Part shown: positions 17,983 through 26,577 of the stretch, in pieces
How positions within the stretch are numbered: the stretch's first letter is position 1
Layout of the letters: every line of letters starts with the position of its first letter
NCBI RefSeq assembly: GCF_023276405.1
Contig: NZ_JALRMO010000001.1
Span: 5,298,501 to 5,362,500 of the forward strand
Source: Paenibacillus hamazuiensis
GTDB taxonomy: Bacteria; Bacillota; Bacilli; Paenibacillales; NBRC-103111
DNA length: 64,000 nucleotides
Direction: 5' to 3'
Notes under the pieces: model-generated
What the model saw: the letters and a program-made list of their open reading frames with translations, nothing else
Told to the model about the DNA's origin: nothing
Database searches by the model: none
Position numbers and translations under genes: made by a program

Positions 17983-19395
17983 TTAGTTAGCGAAAGAATG
18001 TACCATATTTATTGTATCAGTAACATTATTGTTTTGACCGTTGTTCCAACTTATATTTACAAAATAAGTAGCATGTGTCTGGAACCCGTTTGATTGAGGA
18101 GCAAGATTAATACTTTTATCTTGTGCGGGTTTTATAGAGTTTGGCCAGCTAAAATATGTTGAGTCTGGGACTGGATCATTTGGAGCAGCTATTGCAATTA
18201 CTTTAGAATTAATTCCACTCAGGCTCGTCCGAGGTGATCCAACCATTGCTAAAAAGTTAACTTTCACCTGTTCATTTGCCTCTAAGTATCTTGCAGTACG
18301 GGCTCCTGCGACACCCCCCCCACTATGACCAATAATTATTCGCTTACCACCTCCAGTATTACTTTTTATAAAATTAACCTCATCTAGAATTCGTTGTGCT
18401 GTTGTAATTGATAAGGAATCTTCAGCCACATTCTTTGTCTGTAGTGCAATAAAAGCTATTAATTTTAAGCCACTTAGTCCATCAACTGAGTCGTAGGGGA
18501 AAAGCTCATATACTTGTACATTAGAGCCATAAACAGTATTAATTTTGGAAATAGCATCTGGCCACATTGCGTTTTTGACTGTTCCGACACCAGCCATAAG
18601 GTAAAATGTATAATCACAATTTGGTGAGCATGCAGATACTGCAGCAGAAGCGGTCGATCGTGCAACTCCAATAGGAGGAGGGGGATTATCAGCTCGAGCA
18701 ATAAGAGTTGAATCCTGAACGGTTAATGTGATCGAATCTGAATCACTTGTCGAAATCATTGTTGCAGCATCCGAAGTTAGATATGATTCTGAGTACCAGA
18801 TGCCGTAGGTATCTGAAATATACTGAACACCTGATGTCAGCCCTGTTGTATCGGGGTTGGAGCTCTGTATGTTTACAAACTTTCTTCCATCGCTGTAGAG
18901 TCTAGCTCTCTTACCGTTAATTTGCTTGGAAGTTTGAAGTGCAGCTTTTACAAAAAGGTTAATATATCTGTATTCCATATCGACTTTAATATTTGCCGAT
19001 GCGGGTGTACTCGCGAAACCTTGGAACAAAAGATAGTATGTCGTACCTGCTTCTAATTCTAGGCTAATAGCATTTGGATAAGTAGGGTTTCCTGACACCA
19101 CATTGGTAGCTCCAATACAATTACTGAAATTTGCCTCCTTACATATACTAACGTTTGAACCGGAAGCTATGGATTGACCTGAAAGGTGTTGTCGAGAAAC
19201 TTTAAATTTACCACTAAATTGTGGTCTAAATGTGTAGTATGCGACGTCCCCGACATTAGTAGTTGATACGAAGTAGTTAGTTGAGAGACTGGTAATAGTA
19301 CCTTGATTTGATGTATCTGCAGAAGCGCTATCAGGTATTACCGTATAGAGTAGGGCAACGAAAAAAGCTAACAATAGGGCTACTCTTCTCTTCAT
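17983..19395 (-). CDS. Secreted lipase/esterase with N-terminal PPC-like domain
   Basis: 470 residues. A signal peptide (MKRRVALLLAFFVALLYTVI, cut after about SASA-27) is followed by a beta domain of PPC type (VAYYTFRPQFSGKFKVS ... LEAGTTYYLLFQGF), then an alpha/beta-hydrolase domain. The nucleophile Ser358 is in IIIGHSGGGVAGART. Asp407 (AAPNDPVPD) and His466 (NMVHSFAN, four residues from the end) complete a plausible triad. This fits a class-3-like extracellular lipase or esterase; the substrate is unknown. Start at 19395 after GGAAGGAGAAG. AT-rich compared with flanking genes, next to an IS remnant, so probably acquired. The promoter and two palindromes lie directly upstream. Confidence 0.8.
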   Translation of the reverse strand: MKRRVALLLAFFVALLYTVIPDSASADTSNQGTITSLSTNYFVSTTNVGDVAYYTFRPQFSGKFKVSRQHLSGQSIASGSNVSICKEANFSNCIGATNVVSGNPTYPNAISLELEAGTTYYLLFQGFASTPASANIKVDMEYRYINLFVKAALQTSKQINGKRARLYSDGRKFVNIQSSNPDTTGLTSGVQYISDTYGIWYSESYLTSDAATMISTSDSDSITLTVQDSTLIARADNPPPPIGVARSTASAAVSACSPNCDYTFYLMAGVGTVKNAMWPDAISKINTVYGSNVQVYELFPYDSVDGLSGLKLIAFIALQTKNVAEDSLSITTAQRILDEVNFIKSNTGGGKRIIIGHSGGGVAGARTARYLEANEQVKVNFLAMVGSPRTSLSGINSKVIAIAAPNDPVPDSTYFSWPNSIKPAQDKSINLAPQSNGFQTHATYFVNISWNNGQNNNVTDTINMVHSFAN

Positions 19396-19418
19396 TCGTT
19401 CTTCTCCTTCCATATTTG

Positions 19419-19432
19419 TAACCGGCCGGTTA
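19419..19432. promoter_or_regulatory. Perfect palindrome in lipase leader (TetR-like operator)
   Basis: TAACCGGCCGGTTA is a perfect 14-bp palindrome between the promoter and ribosome site of the lipase gene, where a bound repressor would block transcription. The AACCGG/CCGGTT shape is common for TetR-family operators; no TetR gene is in the window. Confidence 0.5.
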
Positions 19433-19433
19433 T

Positions 19434-19485
19434 GATACATTTTGTATCTGGATACATTATGTACCATTTTGTTTTTTCATGTCAA
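19434..19485 (-). promoter_or_regulatory. Lipase promoter with GATACA/TGTATC repeats
   Basis: On the minus strand a perfect TTGACA (19480-19485) is followed after 18 bases by CATAAT (19456-19461). Overlapping the expected start site are alternating half-sites GATACA (19434), TGTATC (19443) and GATACA (19451), forming two nested palindromes. Confidence 0.6.
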
Positions 19486-20118
19486 TCTTTTTTTGAGTTT
19501 GCACCTTACGGTGCAAGAGAGAGGTCTTGATGGCATGCAATCGGACGGGAAAATCTTATACATCACTGGTGAGGACACGAAGAAATTACCTGAAGAACGG
19601 GATGTCCTGTTTGGCAAACCAGCAACACAACAGCAGAAACAAAGAAAAGGATTTGTCAACTTGCCGTCTGTGTTAGTGGTAATAAAGTCGTGAAGTAAAC
19701 ACGTGGTCCGAATGCAGTTACAGACGTGCTGATTTCCGGAAATCGCGATATTATCCTTCGAATCTTCGGACGAGGGACATCTTATTCTGACAACATAACG
19801 CTCGATGTACTGACACGCCCGACAGGAATAACTGTTCGTCTAGCTCGCGTTTGCCGAGCATGGTTTTTTGGCCGCTCTCCAAAATCTCATGCCGGCACGG
19901 TTAGACTAACGCTGAATTTGCACCGGACACGCTCTACTACACATCCATCCTTCCAAACAAAAAATAGCCAGCCAAAAGAAAAAACGCCCCGTGTAACAGG
20001 ACGTTCTTCGTTTATTGCGGATTGCGACACATTTCCTCGACACCTTAGGTCTGCTTATCCGACTTGCATCGCCGGGCGGACACGAGACGCATGCCCGCAA
20101 AGATTCAAAGTCGCCAAG
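19486..20118. other. Gene-poor stretch at the end of the AT-rich insert
   Basis: An 83-codon plus-strand frame (19442-19693, containing YITGEDTKKLPEERDVLFG) has no ribosome site and overlaps the lipase promoter; it looks like a leftover fragment. A minus-strand terminator for yutD lies at 19978-20005. Nothing else is recognisable. Confidence 0.4.
19978..20005 (-). terminator. Probable terminator of lipA-yutD
   Basis: On the minus strand AACGTCC ... GGGGCGTT followed by TTTTTTCTTTT, about 115 bases after the yutD stop. Confidence 0.6.
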
Positions 20119-20460
20119 TCAGCTTTGCGGAGCTTCCTGCGGCTTCGCCTCCGCAGCTTGATGCTCGCGGTGCTGATGTTTGCTGTTGACTTTCTCGATG
20201 ATGAAATAGGCGCAGCCGAAATTACAGTATTCATTCAAGTAATCCTCGACATTGGAAATCGAAGTTTCCTTCGTCGCTTTGGGATGGGTATCCTTAAAAT
20301 AGCCGCGAAGCCGAAGCTGGTTATACCCCCAGTCGCCGACGATATAATCGTAGCGGTCCAGCACTTCGCTGTAGCGCTCGCGGAACGCTTCCGGCTTCCA
20401 GCCGTTTTTGTGGTCGACAACAACTTCGTAAGTTCGGTTGGCGATATGAATCACGTTCAC
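20119..20460 (-). CDS. yutD: YutD family protein (DUF1027)
   Basis: 113 residues: FRERYSEVLDRYDYIVGDWG followed by GYNQLRLRGYF and an NEYCNFGCAYFIIEK segment, all typical of YutD. The C-terminus is a short His/Gln-rich tail. In Bacillus yutD also lies close to lipA. Function is unknown. It starts 23 bases after lipA, so it is the second gene of a lipA-yutD unit, with CAGGAGGAAACG as RBS. Confidence 0.9.
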   Translation of the reverse strand: MNVIHIANRTYEVVVDHKNGWKPEAFRERYSEVLDRYDYIVGDWGYNQLRLRGYFKDTHPKATKETSISNVEDYLNEYCNFGCAYFIIEKVNSKHQHREHQAAEAKPQEAPQS

Positions 20461-20483
20461 GTTTCCTCCTGAGCGGATACGAA

Positions 20484-21365
20484 TTATTCCTTTTGTGCGG
20501 ACTTGACCTGCTCGTGCGCGTGGTAGGAGCTGCGAACGAGCGGACCCGATTCCACGTGATCGAAGCCCCGCTTCATGCCCTCCGCCTTCAGCTCGGCGAA
20601 CTGCTCGGGGGTGTAGTACTTTTTGACCATCAGATGGGACTTGGTCGGCTGCAAGTATTGGCCGATCGTCATGATGTTGCAGTCCACCGCACGCAAATCG
20701 TCCATCGCCCTTAAAATCTCATCCCACTCTTCCCCTACGCCGATCATGATGCTCGACTTGGTCGGAATGTTCGGGGCCATCGCTTTGGAACGCGCCAGCA
20801 GCTGCAGCGAGCGGTCGTATTTCGCCTTCGAGCGAACCCGGTCGGATAGCCGTTCGACCGTCTCGATGTTATGGTTCAGAATGTCCGGCTTCGCCTCCAT
20901 CACGATGCGCAGGCTCTCCTCGCTTCCCATAAAATCGGGAATCAGCACTTCGACGCCGGCCATCGGCAGCTTGCGCCGGATCGCGCGGATCGTTTCCGCG
21001 AAGATCGAAGCGCCGCCATCAGCCAAATCGTCGCGCGCCACCGACGTGACGACGACGTGGCGCAGCCCCATCTGCAGCGCCGCATCGGCAACGCGCTCCG
21101 GCTCCTGCAGGTCGAGCTCGGTCGGCAGGCCTGACTTTACGGCACAAAACCGGCAAGCCCGCGTGCAAATATCGCCGAGAATCATAAACGTAGCGGTGCG
21201 GTTCGCCCAGCACTCGTGGATGTTCGGACATTTGGCCTCTTCGCAAACGGTGTGCAGCGTCTTGGTGCGCATCATATTTTTCAATTCTTTATGATTTTCG
21301 TTGCTTTCAATGCTGGGCAGCTTTATTTTTAGCCAGTCTGGTTTTCTCTCCGTATTGATAGCCAT
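20484..21365 (-). CDS. lipA: Lipoyl synthase
   Basis: 293 residues. A radical-SAM enzyme that inserts two sulfurs into protein-bound octanoate. Both cluster motifs are present: the auxiliary cluster Cys set in [12 protein letters not shown] and the radical-[11 protein letters not shown], plus the C-terminal RSSYHA motif whose Ser binds the auxiliary cluster. An in-frame GTG lies four codons upstream (21377), but the ATG at 21365 fits AAGGGTG better. It is transcribed divergently from larB. Confidence 0.96.
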   Translation of the reverse strand: MAINTERKPDWLKIKLPSIESNENHKELKNMMRTKTLHTVCEEAKCPNIHECWANRTATFMILGDICTRACRFCAVKSGLPTELDLQEPERVADAALQMGLRHVVVTSVARDDLADGGASIFAETIRAIRRKLPMAGVEVLIPDFMGSEESLRIVMEAKPDILNHNIETVERLSDRVRSKAKYDRSLQLLARSKAMAPNIPTKSSIMIGVGEEWDEILRAMDDLRAVDCNIMTIGQYLQPTKSHLMVKKYYTPEQFAELKAEGMKRGFDHVESGPLVRSSYHAHEQVKSAQKE

Positions 21366-21493
21366 GTTCGGACCCACACCCTTCTATTCGCTATAATTCC
21401 ACGACGTTCTCTTGTTAACATTATAACACAAATGCTAAACTATGTAAGTGTACGCGCCGCAAGGCTCTATTACAAGTACGGTGGTGATGCTGA

Positions 21494-22270
21494 ATGATAC
21501 CATTGGATTATATATTAAAATCGGTTCAAAACGGCGACCTCGACCTCGACGAAGCGAAGCAGCAGATCGAGCAGCACCTGCAGCAGCAAGCCAGCGCGGG
21601 CGACCGCGTTGCGGACATCGGATTCGCCCAGCTCGATATCGACCGCCAGAAACGCACAGGTTTTCCTGAAGTGATTTTCGGGGAAGGCAAGACCGCGGAA
21701 CAGATCTTATCGATTTTTCAAAAGCTCATGGAGCATTCGGATCGGGTGCTTGCCACCAGAGTGAGCGCCGATAAGGCGGAGTTCGTAACGGCAGGCATCC
21801 CCGGCGTAAAATACCATGCCGCCGCCCGTGCGCTGACCTGGACGAAAAAACCGCTCGTTCCCGAACGCGATGGTTACATCGCTGTCGTATGTGCCGGCAC
21901 GTCGGACTTGCCCGTTGCCGAGGAAGCCGCCGTTACGGCGGAAATGATGGGCAGCCGCGTCGAACGCGTGTTTGACGTCGGCGTCGCCGGCATTCATCGG
22001 CTGTTCCGCCGGCTGGACTTGATCCGCGGAGCGGATGCGATCGTCGTCGCCGCCGGCATGGAAGGCGCGCTGGCCAGCGTGCTCGGCGGTCTCGTTTCAA
22101 AGCCGATCATCGCCATCCCGACCAGCGTCGGTTATGGCGCGAGCCTCGGCGGCATCGCCGCTTTGCTCGCCATGCTCAATTCGTGTGCGCCGGGCGTCAG
22201 CGTCGTCAATATCGACAACGGCTTCGGAGCCGCTTACAGCGCCGCCGTGATTCATAAAAACCTACGATAA
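21494..22270 (+). CDS. larB: Nickel pincer cofactor biosynthesis protein LarB
   Basis: 258 residues. LarB carboxylates and hydrolyses nicotinic acid adenine dinucleotide, the first step towards the nickel-pincer nucleotide of lactate racemase-type enzymes. A PurE-like C-terminal domain is visible ([49 protein letters not shown]). The start has GGTGATGCTGA upstream. larC1 follows after 12 bases. TTGTTA and TAAACT 18 bases apart near 21412 may be its promoter. Confidence 0.95.
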   Translation: MIPLDYILKSVQNGDLDLDEAKQQIEQHLQQQASAGDRVADIGFAQLDIDRQKRTGFPEVIFGEGKTAEQILSIFQKLMEHSDRVLATRVSADKAEFVTAGIPGVKYHAAARALTWTKKPLVPERDGYIAVVCAGTSDLPVAEEAAVTAEMMGSRVERVFDVGVAGIHRLFRRLDLIRGADAIVVAAGMEGALASVLGGLVSKPIIAIPTSVGYGASLGGIAALLAMLNSCAPGVSVVNIDNGFGAAYSAAVIHKNLR

Positions 22271-22282
22271 GAAGGGATTCGC

Positions 22283-23365
22283 ATGAAGGTATTATACTTG
22301 GACTGCTTTTCCGGCATCAGCGGAGACATGACGCTCGCCGCGCTCGTCGATGCGGGCGCGGACCGGGATTATATCGAATCGGAGCTGTCGAAAATTACGA
22401 TCGAACCGTTTTCCCTCGATTGGAAACGGGTGAATAAACGCGGCATTTCCGCGCTCAAGGTGGACGTGCTGCCGGATCCGCACAATCCCCCGAAGCATCA
22501 CCGCCACTACAGCGAAATTGTCGAGCTGATTCATAAAGCGGGTTTTAGCGAACGGACGGTTGCGCTTTCCCTCGCGATTTTCGATAAAATCGGCGTAGCC
22601 GAAGCGAAAATTCACAACATCCCGGTGGATAAGGTGCATTTCCACGAAGTGGGTGCGATCGATTCGATCGTCGATGTGATCGGTGTGGCGCTCGCGATCG
22701 ACTCGCTGCATATCGAGAAAATCGTCGCCTCTCCCGTTCCGCTTGGCTCCGGAACGGTCAACTGCGACCATGGCCTCTATCCGGTGCCGGCGCCGGCCAC
22801 GCTGGAAATGATGCGCGGCCTGCCGATCGCGCCTACTCCATACGAGAAGGAGATGACGACGCCGACCGGTGCAGGCATTATCTCCGGGCTCGTCGACGAA
22901 TTTTCCCGCGGCATCCCGCCGATGATCGTCGAAACGATCGGGTACGGCGCCGGTACGCGAGATCTGCCGACGCAGCCGAACGTCCTTCGCGTCGTCATCG
23001 GGCAGTCGGACCCGCTGCTTTGCAAATGGCAGCTGCCCCCGGAAGCGCTCCATCACGAGCACGGACATCATCATGAGCATGATCATCACCATCATCATCA
23101 TAAACATGGGCATGATCACCACCATGAGCACGGCCGCCATCATGCTCATGACCATAACCACCATGAGCACGGGCACCATCACGCTCATGACGATCACCAT
23201 CATGAGCACGGGCACCATCACGCTCATGACGATCACCATCACCATAAGAACGGCCACCATCACGCCGATGACCATCACCATGACGACCACGCTCACCGGC
23301 ATCCGCATGATCATCGGCATCCGCACGACTCCGACGATTCCGGACCGCTGCAGGCCAACCGCTAG
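22283..23365 (+). CDS. larC1: LarC1: N-terminal half of nickel-inserting LarC, with His-rich tail
   Basis: 360 residues. Residues 1-245 match the first domain of LarC, which inserts nickel into the pincer cofactor using CTP: MKVLYLDCFSGISGDMTLAA, VHFHEVGAIDSIVDVIGVAL, HGLYPVPAPATLEMM, TPTGAGIISGL. After LPTQPNVLRVVIG, where LarC2 would normally continue, the protein instead runs into about 95 residues made mostly of His, Asp, Glu and Gly and stops. The matching LarC2 is encoded on the other strand at 23900. The His tail would suit nickel storage or delivery. No slippery site leading to a LarC2 frame exists, because LarC2 is inverted. Confidence 0.93.
   Translation: MKVLYLDCFSGISGDMTLAALVDAGADRDYIESELSKITIEPFSLDWKRVNKRGISALKVDVLPDPHNPPKHHRHYSEIVELIHKAGFSERTVALSLAIFDKIGVAEAKIHNIPVDKVHFHEVGAIDSIVDVIGVALAIDSLHIEKIVASPVPLGSGTVNCDHGLYPVPAPATLEMMRGLPIAPTPYEKEMTTPTGAGIISGLVDEFSRGIPPMIVETIGYGAGTRDLPTQPNVLRVVIGQSDPLLCKWQLPPEALHHEHGHHHEHDHHHHHHKHGHDHHHEHGRHHAHDHNHHEHGHHHAHDDHHHEHGHHHAHDDHHHHKNGHHHADDHHHDDHAHRHPHDHRHPHDSDDSGPLQANR
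23051..23330 (+). repeat. His-codon-rich region with imperfect tandem repeats
   Basis: CAT/CAC-rich DNA encoding the LarC1 tail. A roughly 39-bp unit with CATGAGCACGGGCACCATCA followed by CGCTCATGACGAT is repeated almost exactly near 23160 and 23200, with shorter variants on both sides, so tail length probably varies by slippage. Confidence 0.75.
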
Positions 23366-23393
23366 ATCCAATCGGCACACAGCCGCCTTACCG

Positions 23394-23438
23394 AGGCAAA
23401 ATAACCGGGCGATATCACCTCGCCCGGTTATTTTGCCT
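23394..23438. terminator. Strong bidirectional terminator after larC1
   Basis: A perfect 19-bp stem (AGGCAAAATAACCGGGCGA with its complement) and a 7-base loop, with A/T-rich flanks on both sides, between convergent larC1 and the gene at 23455. Confidence 0.9.
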
Positions 23439-23454
23439 TTTTACTATGAAAATT

Positions 23455-23799
23455 TCAATAAAGCAAAGAGATGACCAACAGCTCGTAAAGCACCAGCGGC
23501 AAAATCAAATTATTGTAGAAAAACGGCGGATATATCGGCCGGGACGGGTATGACGTGTGAGCATAACCTTGCCCGTGGGCGATGAGCAAATACACATGCT
23601 GGCGATCGACGCCTGCGATGACGCCTTCATACGTTTGGCCGGAAATCGTCCGAATCCGGACGCGGCGGTGCGTATATTTTTTGCAATATTCATGAGCCTC
23701 GTCGCGAAGCTTGCGCAGGACCGGTACGACTGAGGCGTCCGCCTGGTAACCGGGCAAACCTTCATTCACTGCGGCCGCGGCATACGGATTGTTCATCAT
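23455..23799 (-). CDS. Small protein with Sm-like segment and hydrophobic C-terminus
   Basis: 114 residues. The centre (KYTHRRVRIRTISGQTYEGV then GVDRQHVYLLI) looks like the strand pair of an Sm/LSm-like barrel; the C-terminus has a Pro/Tyr-rich stretch and a hydrophobic segment (NLILPLVLYELLVISLL). This layout is seen in small Bacillales proteins of unknown, perhaps spore-surface, role. Two adjacent ATG codons follow TAGGAGG. It lies 100 bases after larC2 on the same strand and may share its transcript. Confidence 0.65.
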   Translation of the reverse strand: MMNNPYAAAAVNEGLPGYQADASVVPVLRKLRDEAHEYCKKYTHRRVRIRTISGQTYEGVIAGVDRQHVYLLIAHGQGYAHTSYPSRPIYPPFFYNNLILPLVLYELLVISLLY

Positions 23800-23899
23800 G
23801 GAAGGAACTGACCTCCTAAAGGATATACGCCCTGGATATATATTTCCAGCATATGCATCCGCCCATATTCGGTGAGTTCCCGCATCAAATTTCCTTCCG

Positions 23900-24376
23900 C
23901 TACCGATGCAGCTTTAAAAATGCCGCCCTCGCCTCGTCATACACCCGCTTCAAAGGCACACCGTGCTCTTTCGCAGCTTTTTCGCAATCTTTAAATTCCG
24001 GTGCGAACTGCACGAGCTCCCGCTTGTAAAAACCCGCCTTCACGGAAACAGGCCCCCAAGGCGTCTCCACGGTGACAAACTGCCGTCCCAGCCGGTGGCA
24101 GGCCGCCCGCATATAACGAATCCCGAGCGTTGTCGTCTCGGCAAAAATGACATCCTCGATCGCCTCCAGCCGCTCTTCGTTCACGAGCACGTTCAGCATA
24201 ATGCCGGGGCGTCCTTTTTTCATGATGATCGGGATCCAATATACGTCGTTGGCGCCTGCGTCAAACAGCTTGTCCGAAATCGGAGAGCACCATTCCGGAT
24301 TCATGTCGTCCAAATTAGCCTGAATAAGCAGCATGCCTTCATCCACATGCTCTTCCCGGTGATCGAAGCCGGCCAT
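23900..24376 (-). CDS. larC2: LarC2: detached C-terminal half of LarC, on the opposite strand
   Basis: 158 residues. QANLDDMNPEWCSPISDKLF, GANDVYWIPIIMKKGRPGI, FAETTTLGIRY and EFKDCEKAAKEHGVPLKRVY match the second LarC domain. In lactobacilli it is joined to LarC1 by ribosomal frameshifting, and elsewhere it is usually one fused ORF. Here it has its own ATG at 24376 and a GAGGGGATCGCG ribosome site, and faces larC1 convergently. The two subunits would have to be matched in trans. Confidence 0.9.
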   Translation of the reverse strand: MAGFDHREEHVDEGMLLIQANLDDMNPEWCSPISDKLFDAGANDVYWIPIIMKKGRPGIMLNVLVNEERLEAIEDVIFAETTTLGIRYMRAACHRLGRQFVTVETPWGPVSVKAGFYKRELVQFAPEFKDCEKAAKEHGVPLKRVYDEARAAFLKLHR

Positions 24377-24532
24377 CGCGATCCCCTCCCCAATGTATAA
24401 ATTATACCATAAACCTTTTCCCTGATTTGGATAAAAACATGCAGCCGGGTGCATCCTAATCGATAATGCGCAGCGCTTATTACCTCATCCCGCTGCGTCC
24501 CCAACCTATCCGGCTTTAAGGAGGTACCACCG

Positions 24533-25555
24533 ATGAAACCAGGAAGGATGCGTCCTTACTTTGTATATTTTTTAAGCGTGCTGCTGCTGGCGCAGATTTG
24601 GCTCGCACCGCCGGCAAGTGCCGAAACGGGAAGCCAGCCGAACGACATGAAAAAAACGTTTGCCGATAGAAAGGATTTGTTCGACAAGGTCAGCGCTTTG
24701 ACCGGCATTCCGTGGTATTACCTGGCAGCAGTCGATCAATATGAACGTGCTATGGGGCTGGCGAAAAAGCGGCCTGCCGCCGGAAAACTCGTCTCGATTC
24801 ATTTTACCGAGCTGCAATGGGTTGGGGTGCTGAATCCGGATCATGCCGATACGAACGTCGCCTCCATCCGGTTGTTCCAGGGCCTCGGACGCGACGGCTC
24901 CGGGGACGGCATCGCGGATCGCAGCAACGATCTGGATGTGCTGTACTCGATGGCCGAGCTGCTTCTCCAATACGGAACGCACGACGAGGACATGCGGATC
25001 GGCTTGTGGGAGTATTACCAAAACACGAGAAGCGTCGATCGTATCGAGCAATTTGCCAAAATTTACGCCAGGTTCGACACACTCGACCTTCATGAACATA
25101 CGTTCGTCATGCCGTTAAAAAGCGAATACACATACCGCAGCACATGGGGAGCAAGCCGCGGCTGGGGCGGATACCGCATTCATGAGGGCACCGATATTTT
25201 TGCCGATTACGGGGTTCCCGTGCGCAGCGCAACCTGCGGCGTCATTGAAGAGATGGGCTGGAACCCTTACGGCGGATGGCGCATCGGAATTCGCGATCTG
25301 AACAGCGTTTACCATTATTACGCCCACCTGTCGGGCTTCAACAAAGAGTTGAAGGAAGGCGACGTCATGAAGCCGGGGCAGGTGATCGGATGGGTCGGCA
25401 GCTCCGGCTACGGAAAGCCGGGAACGTCCGGCAAATTCCCGCCTCACCTGCACTACGGTCTGTATCGCGACAACGGCCTTACCGATTGGTCGTTCGACCC
25501 TTACCCGCACCTGAAAAAATGGGAGCGCGAGGAGCGGCGGCGCGGCAAAAAGTAG
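24533..25555 (+). CDS. lytH: LytH-type M23 peptidoglycan endopeptidase
   Basis: 340 residues with a signal peptide (about residues 1-30, ending PPASAE). The C-terminal M23 domain has the zinc ligands HEGTD (residue ~217) and HLHYG, with GWVGSSGYG between them. The N-terminal half (LTGIPWYYLAAVDQYERAM) is the helical region found with LytH/YunA, which trims cortex peptides during sporulation in B. subtilis, and the neighbour yunB supports that identity. A strong AAGGAGG RBS precedes the ATG. Exported enzyme acting on the forespore wall. Confidence 0.85.
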   Translation: MKPGRMRPYFVYFLSVLLLAQIWLAPPASAETGSQPNDMKKTFADRKDLFDKVSALTGIPWYYLAAVDQYERAMGLAKKRPAAGKLVSIHFTELQWVGVLNPDHADTNVASIRLFQGLGRDGSGDGIADRSNDLDVLYSMAELLLQYGTHDEDMRIGLWEYYQNTRSVDRIEQFAKIYARFDTLDLHEHTFVMPLKSEYTYRSTWGASRGWGGYRIHEGTDIFADYGVPVRSATCGVIEEMGWNPYGGWRIGIRDLNSVYHYYAHLSGFNKELKEGDVMKPGQVIGWVGSSGYGKPGTSGKFPPHLHYGLYRDNGLTDWSFDPYPHLKKWEREERRRGKK

Positions 25556-25566
25556 CCTTTGCAGCC

Positions 25567-25616
25567 AAAAAGGATGCTCCTTGGGCGGTGGCAAACCGCA
25601 AGGAACATCCTTTTTT
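25567..25616. terminator. Terminator between lytH and yunB
   Basis: AAAAGGATGCTCCTTG pairs with CAAGGAACATCCTTTT around a GC-rich loop; T6 follows on the plus strand. Confidence 0.85.
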
Positions 25617-25643
25617 AATGCATCAACGGCGGCCGGCGATCGC

Positions 25644-26429
25644 TCATTTTTTGACGCCCGCTGAGCTTTCCTCGGCTTTAGGCGCTTCGTTCTTCCCGCT
25701 CGGCGCCATGTGGAGGCCGGGCAGCGATATGCTCGGCGGGAGAGCACCTGAACTTCCGCCAACCGGATTGCCTTTGCCGTCGAAATAATACGTCGGCACG
25801 TCGCCGACGACGAGCGAATACGAAATCGGCACCTCCGTTTCGACGATCTCCGGCTCCGAATCAAACGGGATGATGATGGTCACTTCGGCTATGATGCGCA
25901 AATACACTTCGACGAGGATCATATTGATGCCGGCGTTTTGGTACCTGGTGCTGAGATCCACCTTTACCGCGCCGGCCGGCACAAGTCGAATCGGGATGTC
26001 CGGGCCAAACGAGGCGAGGATGGCGCTGTTCATCGCCTGCCCGAGCGGAATATGCTCCGGGATTTCCTTCAAATTTTTGAGGAGCGTATCGACGGTTGTG
26101 ATCGTGTCGGACGTAATTTTCATATGCTCTGCATAATTGAGCGTAAAGCCGGTCACCTTGCCGCTTGCGTCCGTCCGCCAGTCGATCAGCTTGTCGTAAT
26201 TCGTCCCTTGGCTCATCCTCTCCGTAATGGCTGTGTTGATCGACTGCGTCGCCAGCTGCTTGATGCGGATTTTGGCCAGATTCATCAGCGGCGGCTTTAA
26301 ATTTTTCTCAATGTAGATAAACGATTGGATCGAAAACAGCATGAAAATAAGCAGCGCAATGAGTATATTGCGCTTGACATGTTTGGCGGGTGCGGGCCTG
26401 CTTTTCCATCGCCGTCTGAGCACGAGCAT
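25644..26429 (-). CDS. yunB: Sporulation protein YunB
   Basis: 261 residues. One N-terminal membrane helix (NILIALLIFMLFSIQSFIYI) is followed by the typical IRIKQLATQSINTAITERM and by VEVYLRIIAEVTIIIPFDSE. YunB is a sigma-E-controlled sporulation membrane protein in B. subtilis. The C-terminal ~45 residues are Pro/Gly/Ser-rich and probably disordered. The start at 26429 follows GGGGGAAAG. An in-frame extension to 26573 has no RBS and runs through the terminator at 26529. Confidence 0.9.
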   Translation of the reverse strand: MLVLRRRWKSRPAPAKHVKRNILIALLIFMLFSIQSFIYIEKNLKPPLMNLAKIRIKQLATQSINTAITERMSQGTNYDKLIDWRTDASGKVTGFTLNYAEHMKITSDTITTVDTLLKNLKEIPEHIPLGQAMNSAILASFGPDIPIRLVPAGAVKVDLSTRYQNAGINMILVEVYLRIIAEVTIIIPFDSEPEIVETEVPISYSLVVGDVPTYYFDGKGNPVGGSSGALPPSISLPGLHMAPSGKNEAPKAEESSAGVKK

Positions 26430-26528
26430 GAGCTTTCCCCCCGTTTGCGCGCTTATCCGGCCCTTTTTCGACTTAGCCGGGCCGGCCCCTTTGTACAGCA
26501 CATGGTACAGCTTATGCGCCTGTGGGAC

Positions 26529-26565
26529 AAAAAAGAAGAGCCGCTTTCCCTGAGCGGCTCTTCTT
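26529..26565 (-). terminator. Terminator downstream of the damaged chemoreceptor gene
   Basis: AAGAAGAGCCGCT / AGCGGCTCTTCTT stem with TTTTTTGT after it on the minus strand, 13 bases past the stop. Confidence 0.9.
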
Positions 26566-26577
26566 ACAATCATGCTC

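Noticed and set aside
22283..23365. Programmed frameshift joining LarC1 to LarC2
   Set aside because: LarC2 is on the opposite strand, so no frameshift could join them.
22292..23380. Met/Val-rich minus-strand ORF opposite larC1
   Set aside because: The odd composition is the complement of CAT/CAC His codons.
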